Of a stretch of 64,000 nt of DNA, positions 50,974 through 60,324 are shown one piece after another. The translations under genes were made by a program, and so were the position numbers. A model generated the notes under the pieces. It saw nothing but the letters and a program-made list of their open reading frames with translations, was not told the DNA's origin and searched no databases. Positions within the stretch are counted from its first letter, which is position 1. Each line of letters opens with the position of its first letter. The stretch lies in the NCBI GenBank assembly GCA_036383515.1, contig DASVOE010000095.1:1-64000 (forward strand), in the 5' to 3' direction. The stretch is from CADEDV01 sp036383515. GTDB taxonomy: Bacteria > Bacteroidota > Bacteroidia > Chitinophagales > Chitinophagaceae.

Positions 50974-52266
50974 TTAGATCACAAATCCGTTTGGAATCAC
51001 TGCCCCTTTTTTCACTACTACTATTCCGTCTTTTACTGTAAAGAGGGAATGATCCTGGTTTTCTAAATGAGTGCCGCCATTTATCCGCACATCATTACCA
51101 ATACGAACATTCTTATCCAGTATTGCATTTTTAATATAACAACGATCACCAACTCCTAATAAAGGAATGCCTTTGGCCTGTGTCTGTGCGATCTCGGGTA
51201 ATGTTTCATAAAAATCGCTTCCCATAATATAAGTGCTGACGATGGTGCTTCCAGTGCCAACCCGTGAACGAATGCCAATAACAGAGTGCTCTATCCTGGA
51301 AGCATGTATGATTGAACCTTCGGCAATAAGTGTTTTTTCCAGCGTAGTGCCACTTACTTTAGCTGGTGGCAGCATGCGGCTTCTTGTATAAATGGTTCGG
51401 TCGTTATCAAACATATTGAAGTCCGGGATATCTTTAGTAAGATCGAGATTAGCTTCGAAGAAGGAATGGATATTTCCAATATCTGTCCAATAACCCGTGT
51501 ATTGATAACTTGCTACTTTATATTTTTTTATAGATTGAGGAATGATTTCCTTTCCAAAATCAGTGGCATCCTTGAACTCAGTTTGTAACTGATCAAATAA
51601 AAGGTTACGGTTAAAAATATAAATGCCCATGGAAGCTAAATATATTCTGCCTGAATTTTTCATTTCATCGCCAGTGTCACTTACCCATTCTCCCAGTATA
51701 TCTTTATTTGGTTTTTCGATAAAGGAAGTAATCAATCCATTAGCTGATTTTAATATCCCGAACTCGGGTGCATCTTTCGCTGTAACAGGAATAGTGGCTA
51801 CCGAAATATCAGCTCCCAGGTCTTTATGATTATCGAGCATCTCGGCAAAATCCATTTGATAAAGCTGATCACCCGAAAGGATCAGCACGTAATCGCTGTC
51901 GAATGGTTCAATATGCCGGAGACCTTGTCGCACTGCATCTGCTGTGCCCTGGTACCAGGCCGGGTTGTCAGGTGTTTGTTCGGCAGCAAGAATATCTACA
52001 AAAGCTTTACTAAACGCACTGAAGTGATACGTATTTTTAATATGCCTGTTGAGTGAGGCTGAATTAAATTGCGTCAATACAAACATTCTTCCAATACCAT
52101 TATTCAAACAATTGGATATCGGTATGTCAACCAAACGGTATTTACCGGCAATAGGTACTGCGGGTTTAGAACGGCTGGCTGTCAACGGGAAAAGTCTTGA
52201 TCCGGCACCGCCGCCAAGAATGACTGATAAAATTTCCCTCGAGTGAGTAATGGTTCTTATTGCCAT
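50974..52266 (-). CDS. glgC: Glucose-1-phosphate adenylyltransferase
   Basis: A 430-residue nucleotidyltransferase. The N-terminal VILGGGAGSRLFPLTASRSKPAVPIAGKYR holds the nucleotide loop and the activator/substrate Arg/Lys. Substrate residues lie in ILSGDQLYQMD, SFIEKPN and GYWTDIGNIHSF, and a left-handed beta-helix tail (about 310-425) ends it. It makes ADP-glucose from ATP and glucose 1-phosphate, the committed step of glycogen synthesis. It follows glgA after 12 bp on the same strand. Confidence 0.95.
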   Translation of the reverse strand: MAIRTITHSREILSVILGGGAGSRLFPLTASRSKPAVPIAGKYRLVDIPISNCLNNGIGRMFVLTQFNSASLNRHIKNTYHFSAFSKAFVDILAAEQTPDNPAWYQGTADAVRQGLRHIEPFDSDYVLILSGDQLYQMDFAEMLDNHKDLGADISVATIPVTAKDAPEFGILKSANGLITSFIEKPNKDILGEWVSDTGDEMKNSGRIYLASMGIYIFNRNLLFDQLQTEFKDATDFGKEIIPQSIKKYKVASYQYTGYWTDIGNIHSFFEANLDLTKDIPDFNMFDNDRTIYTRSRMLPPAKVSGTTLEKTLIAEGSIIHASRIEHSVIGIRSRVGTGSTIVSTYIMGSDFYETLPEIAQTQAKGIPLLGVGDRCYIKNAILDKNVRIGNDVRINGGTHLENQDHSLFTVKDGIVVVKKGAVIPNGFVI

Positions 52267-52278
52267 AGCAAGAATGTT

Positions 52279-53700
52279 TTATTTCAATGACTGGTATTGG
52301 TTAATATATTGTTGCGCTGCTCCATCCCATGAATGATCAATGGTCATCATATAATTGCGCATCCATGAATAAAGGTCCTGTTTATTATTGTAAAGATCAA
52401 TAGCCCGGCCTACTGAATAAACAATATCTCCCACACTGGCCTGGTCAAACCGGATACCAAAGCCCTGCCACTCGCCAAAATCTGTGACGGTATCTTTTAA
52501 TCCACCTACACTTCTTACAACAGGGATGGTACCATAGCGCAAAGCATACATCTGGTTCAAACCGCATGGTTCAACACGGCTTGGCATCAATAAAAAATCG
52601 GCGCCGGCATAAATGAGATGGCTCAATTGCTCATCATATCCAATAAAAGAATTGTAATACCCGGCAAACTGGTGTTTCATCTGGTCAAGCCGGTCTTCAA
52701 GAACAGGTTCACCCGAACCGAGTATTAAAAAATTTGCATTACCATGATGCTGGTAAATAGATTGGCTGATGGCATCTGGCAAAAGATCAGCCGCCTTCTC
52801 TCCCACTAACCGGCCGATAAACGTGATCAGCGGTTTATCCGGATCTAATCCAAACCTGGTCGTTAATTCTTTTTTGTTTTTTCGTTTACCTTTTTCTACT
52901 GAATCTTTATCAAAGTTTTTTATGATCATGGTATCTGTTTCGGGGTTCCACACTTCTGTATCAATACCATTTAATATACCAACGCTTTTTCCTTTTTCAT
53001 ATTCAAAGAGATTTTCGAGTCCATTCGCTGCAAACCTCATTTCTTCGAGATAACTTTGGCTTACTGTGGTTACTTTCCAGGCACATTTCACTGCGGATGC
53101 CAATGGATTGATCATTTTATTCCAATCCATCATACCCCATTTAAAAGAATCATAGGCTGGCAGGTAATAATATTTATCCCAGCTGATCCAGCCCTGGTAT
53201 TGTGCATTATGAATAGTGATAACGGTAGGAATAGCGGCGAGTTTATAATTAAAAGCGTAACAATATTTCACCATGAACGGTATAAGACCTGTATGATGAT
53301 CGTGGCAATGGATCACATCAGGGGCATGCTCCCATTTCGTAAGCCAGTCACATACGGCTATCTGGAAGGTCATGAAGCGTTCGGTATCGTCATCATAACC
53401 ATATACCTTTTCCCTGTCGAGCAAACCATTGATGTCAACGAGATAAAGATCAAACCCCAGTTTATTGGTCTTTTCTTTGATTACACTGTAATGAAAAAAG
53501 TGAGACCCCATTTGCTGTCCGCCCTCATGCACCAGTTCCCATTCATTGGCATACAGAAATTTGGTGCGATACATAGGCATCACTACTTTAGCCACATGAC
53601 CAAGTGAGGTTTGGTATTTGGGTAAAGCTCCTACTACATCACCTAAACCACCGGCTTTGGCTACCGGGTAACATTCAGCGGCTACATGAACAATTTCCAT
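52279..53700 (-). CDS. glgA: Glycogen synthase (GT5)
   Basis: A 473-residue GT-B glycosyltransferase. The N-terminal AKAGGLGDVVGALPK (about 15-29) is the KxGGL ADP-glucose loop. The C-terminal domain holds FIGRLVGEKAADLLPDA and the nucleotide motif MPSRVEPCGLNQMYALRYGTIPVVRSVGGLKDTV. It elongates alpha-1,4-glucan from ADP-glucose. It is the promoter-proximal gene of the reverse-strand glycogen run and diverges from a sugar-symporter gene across 225 bp, so regulation may be shared. The N-terminal region is a little long-looped but complete. Confidence 0.94.
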   Translation of the reverse strand: MEIVHVAAECYPVAKAGGLGDVVGALPKYQTSLGHVAKVVMPMYRTKFLYANEWELVHEGGQQMGSHFFHYSVIKEKTNKLGFDLYLVDINGLLDREKVYGYDDDTERFMTFQIAVCDWLTKWEHAPDVIHCHDHHTGLIPFMVKYCYAFNYKLAAIPTVITIHNAQYQGWISWDKYYYLPAYDSFKWGMMDWNKMINPLASAVKCAWKVTTVSQSYLEEMRFAANGLENLFEYEKGKSVGILNGIDTEVWNPETDTMIIKNFDKDSVEKGKRKNKKELTTRFGLDPDKPLITFIGRLVGEKAADLLPDAISQSIYQHHGNANFLILGSGEPVLEDRLDQMKHQFAGYYNSFIGYDEQLSHLIYAGADFLLMPSRVEPCGLNQMYALRYGTIPVVRSVGGLKDTVTDFGEWQGFGIRFDQASVGDIVYSVGRAIDLYNNKQDLYSWMRNYMMTIDHSWDGAAQQYINQYQSLK

Positions 53701-53925
53701 GGAAATAAATTAATGAACGGGATTCGATTTGAAATTAAGGTCTTTTTCTGCGATTGCAAAAATGAATAGCCCGAAAAAATAAAATAATAATCCTGTCTTC
53801 GAACTACCCCTAAGATAAATGCGGTTTTTTTTAAACAACCTGCTAACAGCACAAACAGGTGTTTTTTTATTCGCAATGAAAAATGTTATACTTTCAACAC
53901 TTCATCAAATCAACAATCGATTGCT

Positions 53926-55584
53926 ATGAGTCAACCTAAACAACCAACCAACTATGGCGCATTAGGCACCCTTGTAACTGTCTTTTTCTTTTGGGGTTTT
54001 ATTGCTGCTGGTAACAGCGTTTTTATTCCTTTTTGTAAACATTATTTTACACTTGATCAATTTCAGAGTCAATTGATCGACTTTGCCTTTTATACTGCTT
54101 ATTATATCGGGGCATTGGTATTATTCGCTTATGGTGCGTTTGGAGGCAAAGACCTTGTAGGAAAATGGGGGTTTAAAAGAAGCATCGTCTACGGTTTACT
54201 TTTCTCAGCCCTGGGCGCTGCAGCCATGATCATTGCTGTTAATGGTAATAGTTTTGCCGGAATGTTAGTCGGTCTGTTTGTGGTGGCATTAGGTTTTTCC
54301 TTGCAGCAAACAGCTGCACAGCCATTTGCTATTTCGTTAGGAGATCCGGCAACGGGTACAAGCAGGGTTAACCTCGGCGGTGGTGTTAATTCTTTTGGTA
54401 CATCTATCGGCCCATTGGTAGTGGCACTTGCATTGTTTGGAACGACTGCTGCGATCACGGATGAAAAAATTGCTTCGCTGAGCTTATCAAAAGTGATCAT
54501 TCTATACTCCTGTGTGGGAGTTTTATTTATAGCTGCAGCCGCACTTTTTTATTTTTCGAAAAAAGTGCCTTCCGGAATATTATTAGAAAAAACAGAAAAG
54601 GCAAATAAGGCGCTATATACTTTATTGATCATGACAGGGCTACTGATCATCATGTTTGTTCCTGTTTTTGATAGTTATAAAACTGATCTGACGAATGCAT
54701 CGGTGGACGAGAAACATGCAATGGAAGCCTATCGGTTAAAATGGCTTCTTGGAGCATTGGCAGTTGTTGTCATTGGATTAATAACTGCTAATATAACGGC
54801 CAAGAAAAAAGCCGAAGGATGGGGAGCTATGCAATATCCTCAGCTAGTATTGGGTATGTTAGGCATTTTCGTGTATGTAGGTGTAGAAGTGGCAATTGGC
54901 AGTAACCTGGGAGAGTTATTAAAACAAAAAGAGTTTGGTGCTCATGCTGCTTCAGAAGCCACACCTTATATTGTTATGTATTGGGGAAGTTTGATGATTG
55001 GCCGGTGGACAGGTGCTATCAGCGCATTTAATTTATCTAAGAACACCAAACTCATCCTGCAATTTGTTGTTCCTCTTGTGGCATTCGGAATCCTGATGGG
55101 TATTAACACACTGGCTGATTACAATATGAAGCCGCTATACTGGTATATAGTATGTGTATTCATTCAGATCATCGCTTTTTATATTAGTAAAGAAAAGCCG
55201 GCCAGGACATTGCTGATATTTAGTTTGTTGGGTGTAACTGCTATGATCATAGGTTTAATGACAGCAGGTACTGTAGCCACTTATGCATTCTTAAGTGGTG
55301 GTTTGGTTTGTTCAATTATGTGGCCAAGTATATTCAGCCTTGCAATAGCAGGATTAGGAAAATATACTTCGCAGGGTTCAGCATTCCTGATCATGATGAT
55401 CCTTGGTGGAGGTATTATCCCTCCCATCCAGGGTAAAATGGCTGACATTATTGGCATCCATCAGTCTTATATCATTGCTGCTGTTTGCTTTGCTTATTTG
55501 GCCTTCTTTGCTTTTGTTGTAAAAGGCATTTTAAAGAAACAGGGTATTGACTATGATGCCGAAGTAAGTGGCGGTGGTCATTAA
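53926..55584 (+). CDS. MFS sugar symporter, FHS-like (glucose/galactose/fucose type)
   Basis: A 552-residue membrane protein with 12 or more helices. The first helices (TLVTVFFFWGFIAAGNSVFIP, FYTAYYIGALVLF) and GFSLQQTAAQPFAISLGDP match the FHS family (FucP/GluP). It has an extended central region (about 225-300) with two added hydrophobic stretches, longer than FucP. Its position before a glucokinase gene, 66 bp downstream, points to glucose as substrate. A terminator stands between the two. It diverges from glgA. Confidence 0.85.
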   Translation: MSQPKQPTNYGALGTLVTVFFFWGFIAAGNSVFIPFCKHYFTLDQFQSQLIDFAFYTAYYIGALVLFAYGAFGGKDLVGKWGFKRSIVYGLLFSALGAAAMIIAVNGNSFAGMLVGLFVVALGFSLQQTAAQPFAISLGDPATGTSRVNLGGGVNSFGTSIGPLVVALALFGTTAAITDEKIASLSLSKVIILYSCVGVLFIAAAALFYFSKKVPSGILLEKTEKANKALYTLLIMTGLLIIMFVPVFDSYKTDLTNASVDEKHAMEAYRLKWLLGALAVVVIGLITANITAKKKAEGWGAMQYPQLVLGMLGIFVYVGVEVAIGSNLGELLKQKEFGAHAASEATPYIVMYWGSLMIGRWTGAISAFNLSKNTKLILQFVVPLVAFGILMGINTLADYNMKPLYWYIVCVFIQIIAFYISKEKPARTLLIFSLLGVTAMIIGLMTAGTVATYAFLSGGLVCSIMWPSIFSLAIAGLGKYTSQGSAFLIMMILGGGIIPPIQGKMADIIGIHQSYIIAAVCFAYLAFFAFVVKGILKKQGIDYDAEVSGGGH

Positions 55585-55611
55585 TCCATAAATTCATTCG
55601 TACATTTATCG

Positions 55612-55638
55612 CCCCGTTACCAAGTAGCGGGGTTTTTT
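55612..55638 (+). terminator. Intrinsic terminator between sugar symporter and glucokinase genes
   Basis: An 8-bp stem (55612-55619 with 55625-55632, one G-T pair) with a 5-nt loop is followed by six T residues. It ends 12 bp before the glucokinase start codon, so that gene may be partly attenuated or use its own promoter inside the symporter tail. Confidence 0.8.
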
Positions 55639-55650
55639 AAAATACTAACG

Positions 55651-56625
55651 ATGGCTAAATCAACTGCAAGACAACAGCTGGCAATAGGAATTGATATCGG
55701 TGGCACCGGCACCAAGTTTGGCATTGTTGACCGTGACGGAAATGTTCTTTTCTCCGGCGAGATCTCTACCAAAAAACATAAAGAAGTCACCAGCTTCATT
55801 GATGAACTTTATACTGCCGTATCAGCGATCATTGAACGATCAGGCGGCACAGGCCGTATAAAAGGGATCGGCGTAGGCGCACCTAATGGCAACTTCTATA
55901 CAGGTACACTTGAATATGCTCCTAACCTGCCGTGGGAAGGAATTATACCGCTGGCAAAACTAATCGAAGCTAAATTCAGTCTTCCCGTTACCCTCACCAA
56001 CGATGCTAATGCTGCTGCTATTGGTGAAATGATGTATGGTGCTGCAAAAGGGATGAAAGATTTTATCATGATCACATTGGGTACAGGTGTGGGAAGCGGT
56101 ATTGTAGCTAATGGTAAACTGATCTATGGTCATGATGGATTTGCAGGAGAAATCGGTCATACGATTGTGATACCAGACGGGAGATTACATAAAGGCACAG
56201 GTAAAAAAGGTTCATTGGAAAGTTATGCTTCTGCTACAGGAGTATGCTACACGGCTCTTGAAATATTAAAGAGCAGTAAAGAAAAAAGTTTGTTACGGGC
56301 GGTGCCCGAAGATCAGCTGGATTCTAAAGCTGTATATGACGCCGCTATTCAAGACGATAAAATTGCACTGGAAATATTTGAATACACCGGAAGAATATTA
56401 GGCCTGGCATTAGCTAATGCCGTCATGTTCTCAAGTCCCGAAGCGATCGTATTATTTGGTGGGTTGACCAAAGCCGGGGACCTTATTTTAAAACCAACAA
56501 GAGAACACATGGAGGCCAACCTGATCCAGGTATTCCAGAATAAAGTGAAATTATTGGTGAGTCATTTAAAAGAATCAGATGCGGCGATTTTAGGTGCGAG
56601 TGCACTGGTGTGGGAAATGAAGTAG
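55651..56625 (+). CDS. ROK-family glucokinase without the usual zinc-binding cysteines
   Basis: A 324-residue sugar kinase. The phosphate loop is GIDIGGTGTKFGIVD (about 13-27), the catalytic Asp118 lies in NDANAAAIGE, Glu167 and His170 in GFAGEIGH, and the second glycine loop is TLGTGVGSGI. In most ROK proteins the segment after EIGH is a zinc loop of the form CxCGxxGCxE. Here the aligned segment reads HKGTGKKGSLE, with all cysteines replaced. Glucose phosphorylation is still expected because the catalytic parts are intact. The gene follows a glucose-type symporter and closes the glucan block. A bidirectional hairpin terminator lies downstream. Confidence 0.88.
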   Translation: MAKSTARQQLAIGIDIGGTGTKFGIVDRDGNVLFSGEISTKKHKEVTSFIDELYTAVSAIIERSGGTGRIKGIGVGAPNGNFYTGTLEYAPNLPWEGIIPLAKLIEAKFSLPVTLTNDANAAAIGEMMYGAAKGMKDFIMITLGTGVGSGIVANGKLIYGHDGFAGEIGHTIVIPDGRLHKGTGKKGSLESYASATGVCYTALEILKSSKEKSLLRAVPEDQLDSKAVYDAAIQDDKIALEIFEYTGRILGLALANAVMFSSPEAIVLFGGLTKAGDLILKPTREHMEANLIQVFQNKVKLLVSHLKESDAAILGASALVWEMK

Positions 56626-56693
56626 CTGTTTGAATAGTGATGGATGAATTAGTTTACCAGTTAATTGTTTTGACAGGTTGTGTTATAAAAAAT

Positions 56694-56728
56694 AAATCCG
56701 TCCCGCAAAAAACGAGACGGATTTTTAA
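56694..56728. terminator. Bidirectional terminator between glucokinase and DUF4382 genes
   Basis: The arms 56694-56702 and 56716-56724 pair perfectly over 9 bp, with T-runs on both strands (TTTTT after the right arm, and an A-rich stretch before the left arm that is T-rich on the other strand). Confidence 0.8.
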
Positions 56729-56743
56729 TTAAAGTGGCTACAG

Positions 56744-57262
56744 CTACTCTTTTATTTTTAAAACAGGTTTCAGTTCATAAGCACCCGTTCCGTTTTGATG
56801 AATAGATAAGGCAGCATCAAAATCGATCAGTAAAGAATCAAGACCAGCGTTCAATTGTTTATTGACCTTGATCTTTAAACCTGATTCACTGCCACTGGGA
56901 ATAGTAAGTGGATACACAACGTTATTAATTTTAATACTGTTGTTGCTTCCTAAAACAAATCGGATTTCTTTTACAGTGGTTGTAGGAATTGTTACTTGTG
57001 CCAGCAACGTATCAACACCATTTTGCAATCCTAATAAATTGTAAACGCCCTTATAAGTATCCAGGTTAACCCAACCGGTAGAATCATCCCGTAGATTTAC
57101 TCTTACCTGTTGAATGTCTACATTCACTTCTGTTGCATTGTAAGGATTGTCGGTGAGATTTACTTTTAATTGCGTAGTGCTATCCGAATCTTTACTACAG
57201 GCAATCAGTAGGATTACGGATAATGCGAATAATGAAAGGGAAAAAACGATTTTTTGTTTCAT
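56744..57262 (-). CDS. DUF4382 domain-containing lipoprotein
   Basis: A 172-residue lipoprotein: lipobox LLIAC with lipidated Cys22, then a DUF4382 beta-sandwich starting TQLKVNLTDNPYNATEVNVDIQQV and containing YNLLGLQNGVDTLLAQ and IRFVLGSNNSIKINN. The family is widespread in Bacteroidota and of unknown function; the fold resembles a transthyretin- or carbohydrate-binding-like sandwich. It would be anchored in a membrane, facing the periplasm or outside. It stands alone on its strand, 44 bp after the phosphodiester glycosidase gene. Confidence 0.85.
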   Translation of the reverse strand: MKQKIVFSLSLFALSVILLIACSKDSDSTTQLKVNLTDNPYNATEVNVDIQQVRVNLRDDSTGWVNLDTYKGVYNLLGLQNGVDTLLAQVTIPTTTVKEIRFVLGSNNSIKINNVVYPLTIPSGSESGLKIKVNKQLNAGLDSLLIDFDAALSIHQNGTGAYELKPVLKIKE

Positions 57263-57306
57263 AATGTACAGTTTGAGGGATAATTGAAAAAATCATGCCA
57301 GCAAAC

Positions 57307-58314
57307 CTATTTTTTCCTCTTAATTATAAACACAGCAGGTACAGGTCTTTGACCCTCCGCATCAGAAACCTTTATCGTTTCTTTACCATTTACCAACATA
57401 CAAGTGCTGCCGCCACCATCGAGGTTCAATGCTTCCCGGCAACCAATGTCTTTTAATAATTGTGCTTCCTGTTTTAAGTTAGCCCCCTCTGCTTTGCCGG
57501 GATTTCTTCCTTCGATCACTAAAATAATAAGCTTGTTATCTTTTGTATATCCCATTGCTGTGCGGGGATGTTTATCATCAATGGCTTTACCGGCAAATTT
57601 CCATTCTTCGTTATTGGTGATTTTTATATCACCGTTTTGTAAAAGCACAGGCCCACCTCCTACTGCGGTTTGCATTTTCCATTTATCCAAAATGCCTTCC
57701 TGCTTTTTAAGCTGTTGTTTATTTAAAACGATAAGGCTGTGTATAAAATGGGGATAGAAGATGGATCGTTGCACTGCTAATGAAGAATCTTTTATGAGCA
57801 GAGGATAGTTTTCATATGCTACAGGATATTTATACATTGAATCAGTATAAGTCCAGGCAATATCGGCCTTTCTCTTTTTCGAAATTCCAATCGCACTACC
57901 TAATGGATGACGATAGGTTAATGTATCTTTTCCCCTGCCGGGAATGGTATGCTGGTTATAGGCAACGAGTTTGCCATCCTTTATAACTGCGTTCAGGCTC
58001 CTGTTCGTTTCAAAAGAAAAGAAAGTGCAATTCACTACTATCAAAGCTTTCTCTTTTTCATAAAACTGAGAAGGTTTCAATCTTCTGTCCTGCGAAGTAT
58101 CAGCCGCAAAAATTAAATCCCTGTCCTTAAGATCAGCTTCCACGTAATAAGCAATATTCGGTTTGCCATCCAGCAGGTCGGTTGTTTTATACACATGAAC
58201 AGAAGATGGCAATGGCTCAAATGAAGAATCTACATTTACCCATTTTACCTGTGCAGTAATAGTGCTGGTTATGATAAACAAATACAGCACTAAAAACATT
58301 TTCCTTTTATTCAT
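57307..58314 (-). CDS. NAGPA-type phosphodiester glycosidase domain protein
   Basis: A 335-residue secreted protein with signal peptide (FLVLYLFIITSTITAQ). The domain (about 85-330) has VVNCTFFSFETNRSLNAVI, AVGGGPVLLQNGDI, KHPRTAMGYTKDNKLIILVIEGR and CREALNLDGGGSTCMLVNG, which are the conserved blocks of the NAGPA / DUF2233 family. Mammalian members remove GlcNAc from phosphodiesters; bacterial substrates may be cell-wall or capsule phosphodiesters. It follows the T9SS cargo gene after 18 bp on the same strand and may be co-transcribed with it. Confidence 0.88.
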   Translation of the reverse strand: MNKRKMFLVLYLFIITSTITAQVKWVNVDSSFEPLPSSVHVYKTTDLLDGKPNIAYYVEADLKDRDLIFAADTSQDRRLKPSQFYEKEKALIVVNCTFFSFETNRSLNAVIKDGKLVAYNQHTIPGRGKDTLTYRHPLGSAIGISKKRKADIAWTYTDSMYKYPVAYENYPLLIKDSSLAVQRSIFYPHFIHSLIVLNKQQLKKQEGILDKWKMQTAVGGGPVLLQNGDIKITNNEEWKFAGKAIDDKHPRTAMGYTKDNKLIILVIEGRNPGKAEGANLKQEAQLLKDIGCREALNLDGGGSTCMLVNGKETIKVSDAEGQRPVPAVFIIKRKK

Positions 58315-58332
58315 CTCAAAAAATTCTTGTTT

Positions 58333-60267
58333 CTACCTGATAATAATTGATGTCCCTTTTATTTCATAAACCTTACCTACATAATCTGTTGCTTTCAGCA
58401 TCCATACATAGGTGCCGGAGGGTTGCAGCATTCCTTTATATATACCATTCCATCCTGCCGAAAGGTCTTTAGTGGTAAATACTGTTTCGCCCCATCGGTT
58501 ATAAACAGTAAAATAATCGAGAGAGCGGATACCAACATAGTAGGGCTTTAATCTGTCATTCAATCCATCGTTGTTAGGAGTAAATCCGTTTGGGACAAAA
58601 ACTGTCGATCCTTTAAAAACAGTAATGCTGACATGATCTCCGTCCACACATCCTTCCGGTGTGGTAACTGTTACCAGGTAGGTTATATCGTCCTGTAAAG
58701 CAGCTACCGGGTCAGCAATAGTTGTATTGTTTAAACCTATTGATGGTGACCAGCTATACTGCATGCCTCCTGTAGCATGTAATTGAAAGGGAATATCTTT
58801 AAGTACTATTGTATCATTACCCGCATTAGCAATAGCCCGGTTGATAAATACCGGAATAGTTATAACATCCGATGAGCAACCGTCTGAAGAAAGGGCAAAC
58901 ACCTGCACTGTATAATTGTTTACAGAAGAATAACTGTGTTGTGGGTTTTGTAAGGTCGATATTTGATTGTCGCCAAATTTCCAATTCCAGTTTATAATCG
59001 TCGTTGCATTATCCATTTGGTTGGCTGTAAAGGAAAGGGGTTCATTCACACACCCATCTACTCCCGTTGCAGTGATCAGTGGTTTAGCTTTTATTGTAAA
59101 CGACCTTGTTACAGGTGCTGATGCACAACCATGATTGCTTGTAACCGTCAATTGCAACTGGTGAACTCCCGGGCTAAGATTAGTGAGTTGTGGTTGTTGT
59201 GCTACTGAAACAGCTGTTCCATCCAGCATCCAGTTCCATTTCGAAATACTTCCGACAGTAACCTGCGAACGTTCAATAATACGGGGCGGAAGCCCAAAGC
59301 AGGTATCATAAATATCAAAGTTGGCAACGGGATAATCTCCCACCGCAATTGTTTTGCGAAGCGTATCACTATTGCAGCCATCCAAACCGGTAATGGCCAG
59401 TTTTACTTCATACAGGCCAGCCGCTGCATATATGTGAGGAGGCGGATTGGCCACCGTTGTCGTACTGCCATCACCAAAATTCCAATAGAAACTGGCGATA
59501 GGCGCAAATGACTGGGACGTATTCGAAAAATTTATTGCATTTCCCAAACAGGTAGCATCGGCTGGTGCATTAGTGGTGAACCCCGGATTGAGTGCTGTAC
59601 AAAATTGCTGCAGGTTATTGGAGCCACCTGTGCCTGCACTAAAACCCCAGTACACCCACGGATCGTTATGAAAAATAGTAGCAATAAGATCAACTGTTGT
59701 TTCTAACCGGAATGTTCCGTCAAAATAAGTTTTTAATGAATGGCTAACCGGATCCCAGCTGATTCGTAATGTATGCCACTGGCAATCTTCAATGTTAACG
59801 CCCGATGATGAAGCCTGTATCGGGCCGGCAAGATCGGTTCCATGTACAAGATTACCATTTGCATTGATGCTGATATGATCTTCTGCCGGATCATTATGGA
59901 AAGAATTTTGCCAGGTATCCAGGACAACGCCTACTGAAGGTGTAATGCCTTCAAATCCCAATCCACCTCCTGTAGCTCCTACACTGGTACTCACAGGTTG
60001 TAAAATAAAAACAATGCCATCTGCACCATTTGCATCAGTGCAGCCCAGGAACACATTGAAAACAAAATCAAATGGATTATTAAGATTTATTTTAGCCGCA
60101 TTCCATACACTACCACTTTGCGTGTTGATAGCCGGGGTAAGTGTATAACAATTGCAGGTATTTTGTACGGCTGTTCCATTGAGGATATACGTAGCCGGTT
60201 GTGCGAATGAAAGAATATGAAGTAAGCTGGCAGGCAGGAAAAAGAAAACGCTTCGGAAAAGTTTCAT
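58333..60267 (-). CDS. Secreted lectin/PKD protein with T9SS type B C-terminal domain
   Basis: A 644-residue surface protein. The signal peptide (LFRSVFFFLPASLLHILSFAQ) is followed by an L-type (legume-like) lectin sandwich (about 25-225) containing GADGIVFILQPVS, GLGFEGITPSVGVVLDTW and HTLRISWDP. Several PKD-like modules follow (FYWNFGDGSTTTVANPPPHIY and WNWKFGDNQISTLQNPQHSY). The gliding-motility type C-terminal domain ends it (FVPNGFTPNNDGLNDRLKPY, VYNRWGETVF, YVWMLKATDY). The C-terminal domain sends it through the type IX secretion system. The lectin fold suggests sugar binding on cell surfaces or polysaccharide. An ATG 13 codons upstream is possible but would extend the signal peptide. 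Confidence 0.9.
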   Translation of the reverse strand: MKLFRSVFFFLPASLLHILSFAQPATYILNGTAVQNTCNCYTLTPAINTQSGSVWNAAKINLNNPFDFVFNVFLGCTDANGADGIVFILQPVSTSVGATGGGLGFEGITPSVGVVLDTWQNSFHNDPAEDHISINANGNLVHGTDLAGPIQASSSGVNIEDCQWHTLRISWDPVSHSLKTYFDGTFRLETTVDLIATIFHNDPWVYWGFSAGTGGSNNLQQFCTALNPGFTTNAPADATCLGNAINFSNTSQSFAPIASFYWNFGDGSTTTVANPPPHIYAAAGLYEVKLAITGLDGCNSDTLRKTIAVGDYPVANFDIYDTCFGLPPRIIERSQVTVGSISKWNWMLDGTAVSVAQQPQLTNLSPGVHQLQLTVTSNHGCASAPVTRSFTIKAKPLITATGVDGCVNEPLSFTANQMDNATTIINWNWKFGDNQISTLQNPQHSYSSVNNYTVQVFALSSDGCSSDVITIPVFINRAIANAGNDTIVLKDIPFQLHATGGMQYSWSPSIGLNNTTIADPVAALQDDITYLVTVTTPEGCVDGDHVSITVFKGSTVFVPNGFTPNNDGLNDRLKPYYVGIRSLDYFTVYNRWGETVFTTKDLSAGWNGIYKGMLQPSGTYVWMLKATDYVGKVYEIKGTSIIIR

Positions 60268-60324
60268 AATGAAGACTGCCAATCTGGTTAGAAAGCAATT
60301 TACCAATAAAAATCAACCCGATTG

